A DNA stretch of 64,000 nucleotides from Leifsonia williamsii (GTDB lineage: Bacteria; Actinomycetota; Actinomycetes; Actinomycetales; Microbacteriaceae). The stretch spans positions 992,001 to 1,056,000 of the forward strand of contig NZ_JAROCF010000001.1 of the NCBI RefSeq assembly GCF_030433685.1, written 5' to 3'. Positions 26,962-35,324 of the stretch are shown here, piece by piece. The notes under the pieces were generated by a model. The model was not told where the DNA came from, searched no databases, and was given only the letters and a program-made list of their open reading frames with translations. A program made the translations under genes and the position numbers. The first letter of the stretch is position 1, and each line of letters opens with the position of its first letter.

Positions 26962-28919
26962 GGCGCGCCCTGCTGCGGATCGTCGCGCTGCTCGCCGTGC
27001 TCGCAGGCGTGAACTACGTCGTCTGGCGCTGGCTGGCCTCCATCAACTGGGACGCCTGGTGGATCGCGGTGCCGCTCGTGGTCGCCGAGACGTACAGCGT
27101 GATCGACACGTTCTTCTTCGCCCTCACGATGTGGCGGCTGAAGGTGCGGACCGGTCCGGACGCCCCGCCGGAGGGGACCGCCGACGTCTTCATCACGACC
27201 TACGACGAGCCGGTCGAGCTCGTGATGACGACTGCCGCCGCCGCCCAGCACATCCGCTACCCGCACAGCACCTGGATCCTCGACGACGGAGCCCGGCCGG
27301 AGATGCGCGCGGCGGCCGAGCGGGCGGGCATCGGCTACGTCACCCGCACGGAGGACTGGAGGGACAAGCCGCGCCACGCCAAGGCCGGCAACCTCAACAA
27401 CGCGCTCTTCGCGACCGAGGGCGAGTTCCTGCTCATCCTCGATGCCGACCAGATCCCGGAGCCGGAGATCCTCGACCGCACGCTCGGTTACTTCGCGGAC
27501 CCCGAGGTGGCCCTCGTGCAGACGCCGCAGTTCTTCGTCAACGTGGACGAGGCCGACCCGCTCGGCAACCAGGCGCCCCTGTTCTACGGACCGATCCAGC
27601 AGGGCAAGGACGGCTGGAACGCCGCCTTCTTCTGCGGCTCGAACGCCGTGCTGCGCCGCGAGGCGCTGATGCAACTCGGCATCGTCGGCTACGTGCGGGA
27701 TGTCGAGCGCACCGTGCGCACGGCACTGCGCGCCTCCGACCGGGTGCTCGCCAGAGCCGCCCGCGAGGCCCGGCACGACCCCGCGACCGCCGAGCTGATC
27801 CGGGAGGTGCGCGTCCGGGTCGCCGAGGCGTCGGCGCGGCTCGCGGAGGGGCAGAGCGTCGGCGAGGTGACCTATCGGCTGCAGCAGGACGTCGACCGCG
27901 TCTCCCGTACCGCGGTCGACCGCGACCTCGTCGCCATGCAGGAGGACCTCGCGGCGATCGCGACGCTGCCGCTCGAGCGCGACGCCGAGCTCGCCGCGTT
28001 CGTCGTCGACGAGGAGGCGCTGGACAGGCTCGCCGACCGCGAGTGGTCGCCGCTCGGCGCGATCGAGTCGGTGCAGAGCATCCTGGCCGCCGTCGCTGTG
28101 GACCGCCCGGACGAGGCGCAGCCGGTGATGCCGATGGCGACCATCTCGGTCACAGAGGACATGGCGACGGCCATGCAGCTGCACTCCAACGGCTGGCGGA
28201 GCGTGTACCACCACGAGACGCTCGCGTACGGCCTCGCGCCGGAGGACCTGGGCACGCTGCTCAAGCAGCGGCTGCGGTGGGCGCAGGGCACCCTCCAGGT
28301 GATGCTCAAGGACAACCCGCTCGCCAAGCGCGGGCTCTCGGCCGGCCAGCGGCTGATGTACTTCGCGACGATGTGGAGCTACCTCTCCGGGTTCGCCGCG
28401 GTGATCTACCTGGCCGCCCCGGCGATCTACCTGCTCGCGGGTGTGATGCCGGTGACCGCCTGGAGCGTGGACTTCTTCGCCCGGTTCATCCCGTACTTCG
28501 TGCTGAGCCAGCTCATGTTCCTCGTGGCGGCGCACGGGGTGAAGACCTGGCGCGGCCAGCAGTACGCCCTGGCGCTGTTCCCGCTGTGGATCCGCGCCTG
28601 CTGGACCGCCGCCGCGAACGTATGGTTCGGCCGCCCGCTCGGCTTCGTCGTCACCCCCAAGACCAGGGAGAGCGGGCGCGCTCCCATCCCGTGGCGACAG
28701 ATCTGGCCGCAGCTGACCGCGATGGCCGTGCTGGTGATCGCCACGATCGTCGGCATCATCCGGGTGATCGCCGGAACGGCCGACGGCGTGGGCACCCTCG
28801 TGAACACCGTGTGGGTCGCCTACGATGTCGTGGTGCTGAGCGTCATCCTCCGCGCCGCGCTGTACCGCGGGCCGGCGACCGCAGAGGCCACCGCCACCGC
28901 CGAGGAAGGACAGCGATGA
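26958..28919 (+). CDS. Cellulose-synthase-like family 2 glycosyltransferase with internal insertion
   Basis: 653 residues, membrane-bound, with helices near the N-terminus and at least five near the C-terminus. Processive GT2 motifs are all present: DDG (109-111), DAD (162-164), FFCGSNA (about 225), TED (399-401) and QRLRW (437-441). Between FFCGS and TED there are about 170 residues instead of about 26 in BcsA; the extra 150 form charged helices (VERTVRTALRASDRVL...). No PilZ domain, so c-di-GMP control is not indicated. It probably polymerises UDP-glucose or a related sugar into an exopolysaccharide. It overlaps both neighbours (GTGA, ATGA). Confidence 0.88.
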   Translation: MRRALLRIVALLAVLAGVNYVVWRWLASINWDAWWIAVPLVVAETYSVIDTFFFALTMWRLKVRTGPDAPPEGTADVFITTYDEPVELVMTTAAAAQHIRYPHSTWILDDGARPEMRAAAERAGIGYVTRTEDWRDKPRHAKAGNLNNALFATEGEFLLILDADQIPEPEILDRTLGYFADPEVALVQTPQFFVNVDEADPLGNQAPLFYGPIQQGKDGWNAAFFCGSNAVLRREALMQLGIVGYVRDVERTVRTALRASDRVLARAAREARHDPATAELIREVRVRVAEASARLAEGQSVGEVTYRLQQDVDRVSRTAVDRDLVAMQEDLAAIATLPLERDAELAAFVVDEEALDRLADREWSPLGAIESVQSILAAVAVDRPDEAQPVMPMATISVTEDMATAMQLHSNGWRSVYHHETLAYGLAPEDLGTLLKQRLRWAQGTLQVMLKDNPLAKRGLSAGQRLMYFATMWSYLSGFAAVIYLAAPAIYLLAGVMPVTAWSVDFFARFIPYFVLSQLMFLVAAHGVKTWRGQQYALALFPLWIRACWTAAANVWFGRPLGFVVTPKTRESGRAPIPWRQIWPQLTAMAVLVIATIVGIIRVIAGTADGVGTLVNTVWVAYDVVVLSVILRAALYRGPATAEATATAEEGQR

Positions 28920-29248
28920 ACATCTCCACCACCATCCGCCCTGACGGCGTCGCCGTGCTGAGCGCCGACGGCCGGCTGAACGTCGTGACCGCGCCGGCGA
29001 TGCGGCGCGAGGTGCAGCGGGTCGTGGAGGAGGGCAGCGCGCGCGTCGCCGTCGACCTCTCCGGCGTCGACTTCATCGACTCCTCCGGCCTCGGCGCGCT
29101 GGTCAGCGGGCTCAAGACCGCGCGGACGGCCGGAGGCGACCTGCGGCTCAGCGGCGCGGGCGAGCAGGTGTCGAGCGTGCTCGCGCTGACCCGGCTCGAC
29201 CGCATCCTCCGCGTGTACGCCGGACCGGACGACGCCTACCGTGAGTGA
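28916..29248 (+). CDS. STAS-domain anti-sigma-factor antagonist
   Basis: 110 residues, a complete STAS domain of the SpoIIAA/RsbV class. The phosphorylatable serine lies in DFIDSSGLGAL (about 59-60). It is expected to be phosphorylated by the HATPase coded next and dephosphorylated by the SpoIIE-type phosphatase coded first. ATGA overlap with the glycosyltransferase and an 8-bp overlap with the kinase gene. In place of a sigma factor, the operon contains a glycosyltransferase. Confidence 0.9.
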   Translation: MNISTTIRPDGVAVLSADGRLNVVTAPAMRREVQRVVEEGSARVAVDLSGVDFIDSSGLGALVSGLKTARTAGGDLRLSGAGEQVSSVLALTRLDRILRVYAGPDDAYRE

Positions 29249-29654
29249 GCCGTTCTCGGCCTCCTTCGTCGCACCGGCCGACCTGGCCACCATCGAGCGC
29301 GTGCACAGCATGTTCGAGCGGCTCGGCGACGAGCGCCCCGACCTCCCCGAGCAGACACGGTCGGCGTTCGAACTGGCGGTGGTGGAGGTCGTGACGAACG
29401 TCGTCCAGCACAGCCCCGACCGCCCGCCGGTCACCGTCGAGCTGCGGATCGTGGCGACCCCGAGGGGCCTGGAGGCGGTCGTCACCGACGATGCGCCTCC
29501 CGCCGCCGTCGACCTCGACGCCGCCGCCCTGCCGGAGGACGACCTCGCCGAGAGCGGGCGAGGGCTCGCGCTCGTCGGCCTGCTGGTCGACCGGTTCGAG
29601 CACGAGCCCCTGGCGTCCGGCAACCGCTGGACGCTGGCGGTGGAGGCGGGCTAG
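29241..29654 (+). CDS. RsbW/SpoIIAB-like HATPase anti-sigma/serine kinase
   Basis: 137 residues, a GHKL ATPase domain. N-box FELAVVEVVTNVVQHS, G1-like VTDDAPP and G2 ESGRGLALVGLL are visible. It would phosphorylate the STAS protein and hold a third partner in check. No sigma factor is coded in the operon, so the controlled partner could be a distant sigma factor or the glycosyltransferase itself. GTG start at 29241. Its TAG stop shares the CTAG palindrome with the convergent pgm gene. Confidence 0.88.
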   Translation: MSEPFSASFVAPADLATIERVHSMFERLGDERPDLPEQTRSAFELAVVEVVTNVVQHSPDRPPVTVELRIVATPRGLEAVVTDDAPPAAVDLDAAALPEDDLAESGRGLALVGLLVDRFEHEPLASGNRWTLAVEAG

Positions 29655-31273
29655 GCGCCCTTCAGCGCGTCGCCGACGATGCGACGGGCCTCCTCCTGCA
29701 CCTCGCGCAGGTTCTCCTCGCCCGCGAACGACTCGGCGTAGATCTTGTAGACGTTCTCGGTGCCGCTGGGGCGTGCGGCGAACCAGGCCTTCTCGGTCTG
29801 CACCTTCACGCCGCCGAGCGGGGCGTCGTTGCCGGGGGCGCGGCTCAGCTTCGCCGTGATCGGCTCGCCCGCCAGCTCCGTCGCGGCGATCGCGTCGCCG
29901 TCGAGCTTGCCGAGGGCCGCCTTCTCGGCGGGGGAGGCCGGCGCGTCGACGCGCTGGTAGACCGGGTCGCCGAAGCGCTCGGTGAGCTCGCGGTAGAGCT
30001 CGGAGGGCGACTTGCCCGTGACCGCGCGGATCTCGCTGGCGAGGAGGGCGAGCAGGATGCCGTCCTTGTCCGTCGTCCAGACCGAGCCGTCGAAGCGCAG
30101 GAAGCTCGCGCCGGCGCTCTCCTCGCCGCCGAAGCCGACCGAGCCGTCGATCAGGCCGGGCACGAACCACTTGAAGCCGACCGGCACCTCCCACAGGCGC
30201 CGGCCCAGCGACTCCGCCACCCGGTCGATGATCGACGACGAGACGAGCGTCTTGCCGACCGCGGCATCCTTCCGCCACCCTGTGCGGGTGCGGAACAGGT
30301 AGTCGATCGCGACGGCGAGGTAGTGGTTCGGGTTCATCAGGCCGCCGTCGGGCGTGACGATGCCGTGCCGGTCGGCGTCGGCGTCGTTGCCGGTGAGGAT
30401 GTCGTAGTCGGCGCGGCGGGCGACCACCGAGGCCATGGCGGAGGGGCTCGACGGGTCCATCCGGATCTTGCCGTCCCAGTCGAGCGTCATGAAGCTCCAG
30501 GTCGGGTCGACGTCGGGGTTCACCACGGTCAGGTCGAGGTCGTAGCGCTCGGCGATGGCCTGCCAGTAGTTGACGCTCGCGCCGCCCAGCGGGTCGGCGC
30601 CGATGCGGATGCCGGAGTCCTTGATCGCCTTCACGTCGATGATGTTCTCGAGGTCGGCGACGTAGTTGCCCCGGAAGTCGTAGGTCTCGACGCCGCTCGG
30701 CTCGGCCTGGCGCACATCCTTCAGACCGTCGGCGATGATCTCGTTGGCGCGCTCGGCGATCCACTTCGTGGCGTCGGTGTCGGCCGGGCCGCCGTGCGGC
30801 GGGTTGTACTTGAAGCCGCCGTCGGACGGCGGGTTGTGGCTCGGGGTCACGACGATGCCGTCGGCCTGGTCTCCGTGCTCCTCGCGGTTGTATTTGATGA
30901 TCGCGTGCGAGAGCGCGGGAGTGGGCACCCAGTCGTCGAACTCGTCCACGAGCACGCGCACCTCGTTGGCGACGAGCACGGCCAGCGCGGTCGTCGTGGC
31001 GAACTCGCTCAGGAGGTGCGTGTCGGCCCCGAGGAACAGCGGGCCGGTGATGCCCTGCGCGTTGCGATACTCCACGATCGCCTGCGTGGTCGCGAGGATG
31101 TGGTCCTCGTTGAAGGCGGTGTTCAGCGAGCTGCCGCGGTGACCCGAGGTGCCGAAGACGACACGCTGCTCCGGGATGCTGACATCCGGCTTGAGCTCGT
31201 AGTACGCCCGGCGGAGGGCATCCACGTCGATGAGGTCGGAGGGCTGAGCGGGGGTGCCTGCGCGATCGGTCAT
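29651..31273 (-). CDS. pgm: Alpha-D-phosphoglucomutase
   Basis: 540 residues. The catalytic phosphoserine motif TPSHNPPSDGG, metal loop DADADRHG, sugar loop GEESAGAS and phosphate-binding RPSGTEN are all present. It interconverts glucose-1-phosphate and glucose-6-phosphate. It is convergent with the glycosyltransferase operon, overlapping by 4 bp, and can supply glucose-1-phosphate for UDP-glucose, the likely donor of that synthase. ATG 31273. Confidence 0.95.
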   Translation of the reverse strand: MTDRAGTPAQPSDLIDVDALRRAYYELKPDVSIPEQRVVFGTSGHRGSSLNTAFNEDHILATTQAIVEYRNAQGITGPLFLGADTHLLSEFATTTALAVLVANEVRVLVDEFDDWVPTPALSHAIIKYNREEHGDQADGIVVTPSHNPPSDGGFKYNPPHGGPADTDATKWIAERANEIIADGLKDVRQAEPSGVETYDFRGNYVADLENIIDVKAIKDSGIRIGADPLGGASVNYWQAIAERYDLDLTVVNPDVDPTWSFMTLDWDGKIRMDPSSPSAMASVVARRADYDILTGNDADADRHGIVTPDGGLMNPNHYLAVAIDYLFRTRTGWRKDAAVGKTLVSSSIIDRVAESLGRRLWEVPVGFKWFVPGLIDGSVGFGGEESAGASFLRFDGSVWTTDKDGILLALLASEIRAVTGKSPSELYRELTERFGDPVYQRVDAPASPAEKAALGKLDGDAIAATELAGEPITAKLSRAPGNDAPLGGVKVQTEKAWFAARPSGTENVYKIYAESFAGEENLREVQEEARRIVGDALKGA

Positions 31274-31338
31274 GGTCCCTATGCTTCCACGGCGGCCCGG
31301 CGCGGGCGAGGGGCGGCGCCGTCGGTAAGCTGAGCGGC

Positions 31339-32352
31339 ATGTCCAGCGCTCCCGCCGAACCGACCGCCGAGCTGCCCGCGTCCGTCGACGAGGTCTACAG
31401 CTTCCTGGGGCCGTCCGGCACCTTCACCGAGGCGGCGCTCAAGCAGGTGCCCGAGGCGAGCGGCAAGCACTGGCGCGCGGTCAACAACGTGGGGGAGGCG
31501 CTCGCCGACGTCACAGCCGGACGCAGCGTGGCCGCCATGATCGCGATCGAGAACTCCATCGAGGGCGGCGTCTCGGTCGCGCAGGACGCGCTCGCGACGG
31601 TCCCCGGCCTCCGCATCGTCGGCGAGTACCTGGTGCCGGTGAACTTCGTGCTCGTCGCCCGGCCGGGGACGGCGCTCGCCGACGTGAAGACGATCAACGC
31701 GCATCCCGTCGCCTACGCCCAGTGCCACCAGTGGCTCGACGCGCACCTGCCCGAGCATGGCCACCTCCCCGCGTCCAGCAATGTGGCCGCGGCCTCGTCG
31801 CTGTTCGACGGGAGCACCGCCGACGCCGCCATCGCGCCGCCCGGCATCGTCGACCACCTCGACGTGGAGGTGCTGGCCGAGGATATCGGCGACAACCCGA
31901 ACGCGGTCACCCGGTTCGTGCTCGTCAGCACCTCCCGCAGCGTGCCCGCCCCGACCGGCGCCGACAAGACCAGCCTCGTCGCGGAACTGCCCGACGACCG
32001 CCCCGGCGCGCTGCTCGACCTGCTGGAGCAGTTCTCGACCCGAGGCATCAACCTGAGCCTGATCGAGTCGCGGCCGATCGGCGACGCCCTCGGCCGCTAC
32101 CGGTTCGTGATCGACGCCGACGGCCACATCCACGACGAGCGCGTCGCCGACGCCCTGCTCGGCCTCCGCCGGTTCAGCCCGTCGGTGATCTTCCTCGGCT
32201 CGTACCCGCGCGCCGACAAGGTGAGCGTCGACTTCGACCAGCGCTACCGCGACGAGGTGTTCACGGAGGCGCGGGAGTGGCTCGCGTCGCTGACCGACGA
32301 GGCCGCTCCGGCGGACGGATCCGGCGGCGCCGACGACCCCGCTCAGGCGTAG
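31339..32352 (+). CDS. pheA: Prephenate dehydratase
   Basis: 337 residues. Catalytic domain at about 16-210 (YSFLGPSGTFTEAAL, AIENSIEGGV, DNPNAVTRFVLV), then an ACT regulatory domain with LVAELPDDRPGALL and the ESRP motif (LIESRPIGDALGRY) that binds phenylalanine. It converts prephenate to phenylpyruvate in phenylalanine synthesis and is feedback-inhibited. ATG 31339 lies 7 nt after TAAGCT (31326-31331) with no ribosome binding site, so the mRNA is probably leaderless. Confidence 0.95.
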   Translation: MSSAPAEPTAELPASVDEVYSFLGPSGTFTEAALKQVPEASGKHWRAVNNVGEALADVTAGRSVAAMIAIENSIEGGVSVAQDALATVPGLRIVGEYLVPVNFVLVARPGTALADVKTINAHPVAYAQCHQWLDAHLPEHGHLPASSNVAAASSLFDGSTADAAIAPPGIVDHLDVEVLAEDIGDNPNAVTRFVLVSTSRSVPAPTGADKTSLVAELPDDRPGALLDLLEQFSTRGINLSLIESRPIGDALGRYRFVIDADGHIHDERVADALLGLRRFSPSVIFLGSYPRADKVSVDFDQRYRDEVFTEAREWLASLTDEAAPADGSGGADDPAQA

Positions 32353-32376
32353 GCTGCGCAGCGAGAGGCGGGCACC

Positions 32377-32991
32377 ATGATCGCGGACGACGAGCAGCAG
32401 GACGTGTCCCGCGCGGGCGGCTTCGACCCGCGCTACGACCCCGCGTTCCAGCGCGGCTACACCCCGCGGCCCGGCGAGGTCGCGCGGACGCGCACCCGGG
32501 CGCCGGGCTCCCGGTCGACCGCCGCGGCCCGCCCACGCCGCTGGGACGGCGACGACGACCGTGCCCGGTACGACGACCGCGACGGCTTCTTCGACGGCGG
32601 GAACGACGAGCAGCCCGCCGTGGCCGAGGCGGCTCCCGCCGGCGCCCCGGTCGTCTTCGCGGCTCCGGCGCCTGGCCTGCTCGATCGCCTCGACATCTCA
32701 CCGCGCCGCAACCGCTGGATGCTCGCCCTCTGGCTGGTGGGCGCCGGCTTCGTGGTCCTCGGCATCGTCTTCTACTGCATCTCGGTCAGCATCTCGTACG
32801 CCGGCCCTGCGCCGGGCGGCGACGTCGGCTCCCTCGTGATCGCCCAGCTGGGATGGATGCTCGCCGCGCCGCTCGTGACGGTGGGGCTGCTCACCCTGGT
32901 CGCCCTCCTCTTCCTCACGGCCCTGGTCGGCTGGCGCTCGGCGGCGGCGGGCGAAGGGGAGGGCGACGGCGAGGAGCCGGAGGGGTTGTAG
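32377..32991 (+). CDS. Conserved actinobacterial membrane protein, unknown function
   Basis: 204 residues. The first 115 are charged and disordered (Arg/Asp/Pro rich; FDPRYDPAFQRGYTPRP), followed by two membrane helices (about 118-140 and 155-182) and an acidic tail of Glu/Gly. No enzyme motif. Start ATG 32377 with GAGAGGCGGG upstream. It lies 24 bp downstream of pheA and 5 bp from the convergent Fic gene. Confidence 0.72.
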   Translation: MIADDEQQDVSRAGGFDPRYDPAFQRGYTPRPGEVARTRTRAPGSRSTAAARPRRWDGDDDRARYDDRDGFFDGGNDEQPAVAEAAPAGAPVVFAAPAPGLLDRLDISPRRNRWMLALWLVGAGFVVLGIVFYCISVSISYAGPAPGGDVGSLVIAQLGWMLAAPLVTVGLLTLVALLFLTALVGWRSAAAGEGEGDGEEPEGL

Positions 32992-32996
32992 CGGCC

Positions 32997-34178
32997 TCAG
33001 TCCGCGTAGTTGCGACGGCCCGCCCGAGCCACGAAGGCGTCGAGCGCGTCCAGCACCTCCTGGTTGACCCAGACGCGCTTGCGCCGCTTCGAGTTGCCGG
33101 GCGCGAGAACCCCGCGTTCGACCAGCTGCGCCAGCCCGTTGGTCACGGCGGGCTTGCTCGCGCCGGTCGCCCGCATCGCCGTCGCCAGGTTGATCACCGG
33201 GTATTCGAGCGTCGCCGTCGCGATGGATCGCGCCGCGGCGTCGGCGCGGATACCGGTGAGCCGGGAGTCCCACCCGGCCTGCAGCGCCGCCATGGCCGCG
33301 GCCAGCCGCCTGGCGTTGTCGACGGCCTGCAGCGACGCCGACGAGAAGACCTGCACGATCGCGTCGGCTTCGCCCCGGCGGTACGCCGTGAGCGCGTCGA
33401 AGTAGCCGTCGATGTCCGACAGCAGGCCGGCGGAGACGGGCACCGCGAGATGGCGCAGGATGCCGCCGTGCCGCAGCATCGCGTGCAGCAGCGCGCGTCC
33501 GGTGCGGCCGTTGCCGTCGGGGAAGGGGTGGATGGTCTCGAACTGCGCGTGGGCGACCGCGGCCTGCACGAGGACCGGCAGGTCGGTGCGGCGGGCGAAC
33601 GCGACCAGGTCGGCCATCGCCTCCGGGACCCGGTCGTGATGCGGCGGGACGAAGGAGGCGTCGTGCGGCAGCCTCCCGCCGACCCACACCTGCTCGGCCC
33701 GGTACCGGCCCACCGCGTCGGGGGCGGAGTCGCCGAGCAGCGCCTTCTGCATGGCGATGATGGATGCGTCGGAGATGTCGTCCGCCAGGGCGATAGCCGC
33801 CTCCATCGCCCGCACGTTGCTCACGATGAGCGGGGCGTTGCCGTCGGCCCGCTCGCCGATGACGGCCTCGGCGATCGCGCGCGTGCCCGAGGTCAGCTGC
33901 TCGATCTGCGAGCTGGACGCGGACTCGCTGCGCAGCAGAACGGCGGAGAACGGCGCCGGGAAGTGCGTCGTCTCGCTGTCGAAGCGCACGAGTGCGGCCG
34001 ACGCGTCGTCCGCCTCGGCCAGGGTGTCGGGCGAGAGATCGAGCGCGATGTCGGCGATCCGCGCCGGGATGGCGGCGGTGTATGGCTCTCGGCGGAGGAG
34101 GTTCTGCCGCCGTGAGGCGTATAGCGGCTCGTCGGCGCGCGGAAGGCGCCGTGACTCGTACGTCAGGGCGGTGCCCAT
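32997..34178 (-). CDS. Fic-domain AMP-transferase with C-terminal HTH
   Basis: 393 residues. Fic_N-type N-terminal part, then the Fic core with the full catalytic motif HPFPDGNGRTGR (217-228). An N-terminal inhibitory helix SSSQIEQ (about 88-94; S-x-x-x-E) indicates class II self-inhibition, although Gln replaces the usual Gly/Asn after Glu. The C-terminus (about 320-393) is a winged helix-turn-helix (MRATGASKPAVTNGLAQLVERG). It transfers AMP to protein hydroxyls; the target is unknown. GGAGGTG lies 5 nt before ATG 34178. The HTH and the palindrome at 34198 suggest autoregulation. Confidence 0.88.
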   Translation of the reverse strand: MGTALTYESRRLPRADEPLYASRRQNLLRREPYTAAIPARIADIALDLSPDTLAEADDASAALVRFDSETTHFPAPFSAVLLRSESASSSQIEQLTSGTRAIAEAVIGERADGNAPLIVSNVRAMEAAIALADDISDASIIAMQKALLGDSAPDAVGRYRAEQVWVGGRLPHDASFVPPHHDRVPEAMADLVAFARRTDLPVLVQAAVAHAQFETIHPFPDGNGRTGRALLHAMLRHGGILRHLAVPVSAGLLSDIDGYFDALTAYRRGEADAIVQVFSSASLQAVDNARRLAAAMAALQAGWDSRLTGIRADAAARSIATATLEYPVINLATAMRATGASKPAVTNGLAQLVERGVLAPGNSKRRKRVWVNQEVLDALDAFVARAGRRNYAD

Positions 34179-34197
34179 CCTTCACCTCCGTCCGTCT

Positions 34198-34228
34198 TAA
34201 GTAAAGTTTAGCAGATAAACTTTACTTA
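34198..34228. promoter_or_regulatory. Perfect 13-bp-arm palindrome upstream of the Fic gene
   Basis: TAAGTAAAGTTTA (34198-34210) and TAAACTTTACTTA (34216-34228) are exact inverted copies with the loop GCAGA. Very AT-rich against the GC-rich background, and only 19 bp before the Fic ATG. Probably an operator for the protein's own HTH; it could also serve the divergent side of the lipid kinase terminator. Confidence 0.8.
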
Positions 34229-34248
34229 GGAGCGTCGGGGAGGAAAGG

Positions 34249-35292
34249 CTACCCCGGCACCTTCACCCGCAGCGACCGCTCCTCCACGCGCACCTCCAAC
34301 GCGACCGCGGTGCCGAAGGCGTCGCCGTCGAGCTCGAAGGGCTCCGGCTCGTCCACGCGGAGGCTGACCGACGCCCCGCGCAGATAGCTCAGGCGCGTGC
34401 GCACCGTTCGGTCGGTGAAGCGGATGATGCGGCGGCCGAGCGCGCTGCGGCGCAGCACGCGGTTCTCCCAGGTGACCTTGCGCCAGATGGCCAGCCAGCC
34501 GAAGACGGACGCCGGCTGCAGGATGGCGACGTCGAGCAGGCCGTCGTCGACCTCGCCGTCGGGGATCAGCTGCATGTTGCCGGGGAGGGTGCCGCAGTTG
34601 GCGATCAGGATCGTGCTGACGTGCGCCGAGCGCTCGTGCCCGCCGTCGATGCGGAAGCGGATGCGGACCTTCGTGGCCGACGGCAGCGAGCGGAACGCGG
34701 CGTCGACGTAGGCCACCCAGCCGAACCGGCGCTTGAGGGCCGGGCGGGCGTTCGCGATCATCGCGGCGTCGATGCCGACGCCGGCCATGACGAGGAAGGC
34801 GTGCTCGGAGACGGTGCCGTCCTGGGCCTCGGCGACGGCGACCCCCACGTCGATGCTGCGGGTCGCCCCCTCGAAGGCGATCCGGCAGGCCTCCTCCACG
34901 CTCGTGTACGGAACGCCGAGGTTGCGGGCGAGGAGGTTGCCGGTGCCGGCCGGCAGCAGGGCGAGCGTCGCGCCGGTGCCGCGCACGGCCTCCGCCACCG
35001 CTCGCACGGTGCCGTCGCCTCCCGCCGCCAGCACCAGCCGTGCCCCGCGGTCGAGCGCCTCCCCGACCTGGGCCTGGCCGCCCTGCTCGGGCGTTGTCTC
35101 CAGCCAGAGCAGCTCGGTGACGCCGGCCTGCTCGGCCGCCGCCTCCACCGCGGCGCGGACGCGCGGCAGATCGACGCGGACCGGGTTGCAGACGACCGCG
35201 ACGGGCCCCTGCACGGCGGGCCTCTCAGCGCCGCCGGCCGGTGCCGACCGCTCGGCCGTGTCGGGCTCCCCGCCCCGATCCCGCTCGCTCAC
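34249..35292 (-). CDS. Diacylglycerol/lipid kinase family protein
   Basis: 347 residues. DAGK catalytic domain with VVCNP, GGDGTV (nucleotide binding) and LLPAGTGNLLARNL; the C-terminal beta-rich domain ends in ELDGDAFG, matching the D-G-E/D loop. It would phosphorylate diacylglycerol or another lipid at the membrane. A 28-residue disordered N-terminal extension precedes the catalytic fold, so a later start is possible but none has better ribosome binding. ATG 35292. Confidence 0.88.
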   Translation of the reverse strand: MSERDRGGEPDTAERSAPAGGAERPAVQGPVAVVCNPVRVDLPRVRAAVEAAAEQAGVTELLWLETTPEQGGQAQVGEALDRGARLVLAAGGDGTVRAVAEAVRGTGATLALLPAGTGNLLARNLGVPYTSVEEACRIAFEGATRSIDVGVAVAEAQDGTVSEHAFLVMAGVGIDAAMIANARPALKRRFGWVAYVDAAFRSLPSATKVRIRFRIDGGHERSAHVSTILIANCGTLPGNMQLIPDGEVDDGLLDVAILQPASVFGWLAIWRKVTWENRVLRRSALGRRIIRFTDRTVRTRLSYLRGASVSLRVDEPEPFELDGDAFGTAVALEVRVEERSLRVKVPG

Positions 35293-35324
35293 GGCTTCAC
35301 GCTACCGGGCGCGGGGCGCGCTGG

